Shown: positions 61,121 through 64,000 of the stretch, one piece after another | Position numbering within the stretch: the first letter of the stretch is position 1 | How the letters are laid out: each line of letters begins with the position of its first letter | Assembly: GCA_002320245.1 (NCBI GenBank) | Contig: DCKD01000078.1 | Coordinates: 1-64,000 of the forward strand | DNA: 64,000 nucleotides | Source: Lachnospiraceae bacterium UBA1683 | GTDB taxonomy: Bacteria > Bacillota > Clostridia > Lachnospirales > Lachnospiraceae | Reading direction: 5' to 3' | The notes under the pieces: generated by a model | The model's input: only the letters and a program-made list of their open reading frames with translations | The model's database searches: none | What the model was told of the DNA's origin: nothing | Made by a program: the position numbers and the translations under genes

Positions 61121-62566
61121 TTAAAATTTCCTTTTCCACAAATCCGTTGAAAAAATCAACAGATACGGGAATATTTCCAGTCTTCCAATCAGCATATCCA
61201 TACAAAATACGATTTTAGACAGCGCAGAAAACTTCTGGAAGCTTTCTACCGGTCCAATCTGACTAATGCCGGGACCAACATTATTCAACGTAGTCAGAAC
61301 CGAGCTGAATGTTGTCGCAAAATCAAAATTATTGATGGATACAAGCAAAACGGATGCCATTAAAATTAGTATATAACAGATGAAATAACTATATACCCCA
61401 ACCATAGTACCGTCACTCACCCGCTTTCCATTTACCTTCACAAGCGTCACTGCTTTTGGATGCAGCATTTTTTTCACCTGCTGTTTGACACTCTTTAACA
61501 GAATGAGGAAACGGGATACTTTGATTCCGCCCCCTGTCGAACCCGCACAGGCTCCCACAATCATGATTCCTAACAGAATCACTTTTGAAAATTCCGGCCA
61601 GAGGTTGAAATCCGCCGTATAGAATCCGGTCGTTGTAATAACCGAGGCAACCTGAAAAGATGCATATCGGAATGCATGTACAATGTTTTTATAAATCCCC
61701 AATGTATTCAGACAGATAAGCGCAATGGAACCTGCTATGATTCCAAGATATGCACGCAGTTCTTCGTTCTTCAGCGCCTCTCTCCAATTCTTCATCCGAA
61801 TCAGGAAATACAGGTTAAAGTTCACTCCGAACAGAATCATAAATACAGTAATTACGCCGTCTATGTATGCACTGTCAAAATATGCAACACTGCTGTTCTT
61901 ATTGGAAAATCCTCCGGTTCCTGCCGTACTGAATGCATGCAGCAGCGCATCAAAGAAACTCATACCGCCAAACATCAGAAAAACAACTTCAGCAGCAGTC
62001 AGTACAAAGTACATTGCATATAAAATTCTTGCTGTATACCGTGCTTTTGGAACCAGCTTATCCGCCTCCGGTCCCGGGACTTCTGCGCGCATCAGATGCA
62101 TGGAGTTCTCATCATCCAGAGATGTCAGCATCATAACAAAAACAAGCACTCCCATACCGCCAATCCAGTGTGTCAGGCTCCGCCAAAATGCCATTCCGTT
62201 TGGCAGCGCCTCTATATCGGTCAGAATACTGGAACCTGTCGTTGTAAAACCAGATACCGTCTCAAAAAAAGCATCCAGATAACTTGGAATACTTCCACTT
62301 ATGAAAAATGGCAGCGCTCCGAACAAGGACCATAAAACCCAGGCTGAACCCACGATGACAAGTCCTTCCTTTGCATAGATTATCTTATTCTTCGGAACTT
62401 TTCTTCCACAGATTAGATAAATCACAGCCAGTACCGCGCTTACCATTAAAAAAGCAACTCCGCTTTTTTCCCCATAAATAAGCGAAACCAATGCCGGAAT
62501 AAGCAGAACCGCCCCCTCCACACCAAGCATTTTCGCTATAATATATACCGTCATTCTTTTATTCAT
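61121..62566 (-). CDS. trkH: Potassium uptake protein TrkH/KtrB family
   Basis: Membrane-spanning potassium channel-transporter, 481 residues, with four repeats of helix-pore-helix. Selectivity-filter-type segments are seen as SGFTTTGSSIL, GTGGFSNK, ITTTGFY and LNNVGPG. AGGTG precedes the ATG. It follows trkA by eight bases, the gate regulator, and together they form a Trk/Ktr-type uptake unit driven by the membrane potential. Confidence 0.95.
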   Translation of the reverse strand: MNKRMTVYIIAKMLGVEGAVLLIPALVSLIYGEKSGVAFLMVSAVLAVIYLICGRKVPKNKIIYAKEGLVIVGSAWVLWSLFGALPFFISGSIPSYLDAFFETVSGFTTTGSSILTDIEALPNGMAFWRSLTHWIGGMGVLVFVMMLTSLDDENSMHLMRAEVPGPEADKLVPKARYTARILYAMYFVLTAAEVVFLMFGGMSFFDALLHAFSTAGTGGFSNKNSSVAYFDSAYIDGVITVFMILFGVNFNLYFLIRMKNWREALKNEELRAYLGIIAGSIALICLNTLGIYKNIVHAFRYASFQVASVITTTGFYTADFNLWPEFSKVILLGIMIVGACAGSTGGGIKVSRFLILLKSVKQQVKKMLHPKAVTLVKVNGKRVSDGTMVGVYSYFICYILILMASVLLVSINNFDFATTFSSVLTTLNNVGPGISQIGPVESFQKFSALSKIVFCMDMLIGRLEIFPYLLIFSTDLWKRKF

Positions 62567-62574
62567 GTCAACAC

Positions 62575-63933
62575 CTACAACAAAATATCCTCAATATCCC
62601 GAATTTGTCTTTCCATTGTAATTATAATCACATTATCGCCAACCTGGATACAGTCATCGCCGTTTGGAATAATAATCTTCCGTTTTCTGGCGATACAGGC
62701 AATCAGGTTATTTGTTTTCAATTTTAAATCTTTCAGCGGAACATCCGTATAACGTGTTTGTTTTTTCACGATAAACTCAAGTGCTTCGACTCTGCCGTCA
62801 ATCAATTGGTACATCGTCTCTACATTCGCACTTGCCTGGGAATTCTTTCTTGCACGCACATAACTGAGAATGACGTCTGCAGTTACAGTCTTGGCGGATA
62901 CAATACTGTCAATTCCAAATTCTTCAATCATCTGTGCCCTCTGGTCTTCATTTACTTTTGTGATAACCTTCGTGATATTCTGGCTCTTCGCAAACAAAGA
63001 CATGATGATATTTTCTTCATCCATTCCGGTCAAAGCAATAAATGCATCTGTCTCCTGAACTCCCTCTTCCAGCAGCAGGTCATGATTTGTCGCATCCCCG
63101 CAGATAACCGTTGCTTTCTGAAGTTTTTCACAAAGATTTTCGCACTTCTTCCTCTCCCTCTCAATAATCTTTACCTGCATACCCAGATTGCAAAGCTGCA
63201 GTGCAAGATAATAACTCACCCTGCCGCCTCCACAGATAAGTACCTTTTTAATCTTGGATTTCCGGTATCCGAGCAGTTTAAAGAACAGACTGATTTCTCT
63301 GTGGGAAGCCGCAATATGCAGACGGTCCCCCGCTTTCATTACATAGTCGCCATCCGGGATAAACACTTCACTCCCACGCTCTGCTGCACAGACCAGTACT
63401 TTAATCTGAAAACGTGCATACATTTCCGCAAGTGACATTCCGACTAACTGGCTTTCTTCTGTGACAGGAAATTCAATCAGCTCCACTCTTCCTTTTACAA
63501 AAGTCTCAATTTTGCTTGCATCCGGGAATAATAGTAACCTGGAGATTTCTCCCGCCACTGCCAGCTCCGGATTCACTGCCATACTCAGGCGCAAATCTTC
63601 CTTGAGCAAGTCAATCTGCTGGTAATAAATCGGATTCCGAACTCTGGCAATGGTGTGTCTCGCCCCCAGCCTTCTCGCAATCAGACAGCTCAGCATATTA
63701 CATTCATCTGTGGAAGTACATGCAATCACAAGATCTGCCTCCGGCACTCCTGCATTTTTCTGTACTTCCGCACTTCCGCCTTCCCCTGGGATACACATAA
63801 TATCCAGACGGTTCATTGCCTCACCGAGTTTTTCCTCATTGCTGTCAATCAGTACTACATCATAGTCCTCTTCGGAAAGAGCTTTCGCAAGCTTATATCC
63901 GACCTTCCCATCTCCAATAATGACAATTTTCAT
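62575..63933 (-). CDS. trkA: Trk system potassium regulator TrkA
   Basis: 452 residues with two RCK_N Rossmann domains: IIGDGKVGYKLAKAL at the N-terminus and VLICGGGRVSYYLAL near 226, each followed by a TrkA_C (RCK_C) domain. The duplicated form is the TrkA type rather than the single-domain KtrA. It binds NAD(H) or nucleotides and gates TrkH, encoded eight bases downstream. GAGGAAA precedes the ATG. Cytoplasmic, peripheral to the membrane. Confidence 0.96.
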   Translation of the reverse strand: MKIVIIGDGKVGYKLAKALSEEDYDVVLIDSNEEKLGEAMNRLDIMCIPGEGGSAEVQKNAGVPEADLVIACTSTDECNMLSCLIARRLGARHTIARVRNPIYYQQIDLLKEDLRLSMAVNPELAVAGEISRLLLFPDASKIETFVKGRVELIEFPVTEESQLVGMSLAEMYARFQIKVLVCAAERGSEVFIPDGDYVMKAGDRLHIAASHREISLFFKLLGYRKSKIKKVLICGGGRVSYYLALQLCNLGMQVKIIERERKKCENLCEKLQKATVICGDATNHDLLLEEGVQETDAFIALTGMDEENIIMSLFAKSQNITKVITKVNEDQRAQMIEEFGIDSIVSAKTVTADVILSYVRARKNSQASANVETMYQLIDGRVEALEFIVKKQTRYTDVPLKDLKLKTNNLIACIARKRKIIIPNGDDCIQVGDNVIIITMERQIRDIEDILL

Positions 63934-63948
63934 TTGCTTTTCCTCAAC

Positions 63949-64000
63949 TTATTCCGATTCATCTAAAATCGCGTTTTTATATTCAGACTTCATCTGAACA
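63949..64000 (-). CDS. C-terminal end of an unidentified protein
   Basis: An open frame running off the window end, read as QMKSEYKNAILDESE then TAA, 15 bases before the trkA start. Too short to identify; the trkA ribosome binding site lies between the two, so it could be the gene ahead of trkA in the same operon. Confidence 0.35.
   Translation of the reverse strand, partial: VQMKSEYKNAILDESE

Overview
The window looks like the chromosome of an anaerobic, endospore-forming Firmicute, most likely a gut-type Lachnospiraceae (Clostridium cluster XIVa). This rests on SpoIVA with a sigma-E-like promoter, a trp operon controlled by a T-box, a singleton glycine riboswitch, acetate kinase plus phosphotransacetylase, Firmicute gene families (DegV, UPF0210, WalJ-like hydrolase, DUF512 radical SAM next to Der, TmcAL) and the neighbourhoods rnc-smc-ftsY and yceD-rpmF-plsX-acpP. 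No phage, insertion sequence with a transposase, CRISPR array, tRNA or ribosomal RNA gene was seen. Nearly everything is core metabolism or housekeeping.

Layout. 1-1.5 kb: pyrB-pyrI on the plus strand. 1.5-14.3 kb, minus strand: a nitronate monooxygenase/FabK-like flavoprotein behind a palindromic operator; punA-mtaD-moaB-like-MBL-rnhA, running into RNase P RNA and a DAHP synthase; the coat ATPase gene spoIVA; gpsA-plsY-der-DUF512. 14.3-14.9 kb: a 323-bp repeat element and a tandem repeat ahead of prs (plus). 16-25 kb, minus: ilvA, ftsY, smc, rnc, acpP, plsX, rpmF, yceD. 25-30 kb: ackA-pta and mgtE (minus), then tmcAL (plus). 30-41 kb, minus: a galactoside-utilisation cluster with an AraC regulator, a small membrane protein, a CUT1 ABC importer and two beta-galactosidases (GH2 and GH42). 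41-47 kb, minus: DegV, UPF0210 and ACT genes, and walJ-like, coaE, polA. 48-56 kb, minus: trpEGDCFBA behind a tryptophan T-box. 56-59 kb: a glycine-riboswitch-controlled AGCS symporter, a ZIP metal transporter and an orphan P-loop protein. 59.5-64 kb, minus: trkA-trkH plus an unrecognised three-helix membrane protein.

How the genes work together. The lactose cluster is self-contained: binding lipoprotein and two permeases import a galactoside, the cytoplasmic GH2 and GH42 enzymes split it, and the AraC protein is the probable activator. No ABC ATPase is encoded, so a shared MsmX-type ATPase must serve. Acetate appears twice, as the product of pta-ackA and as a substrate of TmcAL. Amino-acid genes are read by RNA sensors: Trp-tRNA at trpE and glycine at the symporter.

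The least explained part is the intergenic DNA. At least four families of short palindromic or inverted-repeat elements sit in it, and several lie at functionally sensitive places: between the trp T-box terminator and the trpE ribosome binding site, across the trpG and trpC stop codons, and against the spoIVA sigma-E promoter. I did not find a convincing new multi-gene system. The best leads are the repeat families, the rnpB-aroF linkage and the unknown protein of the Trk operon.
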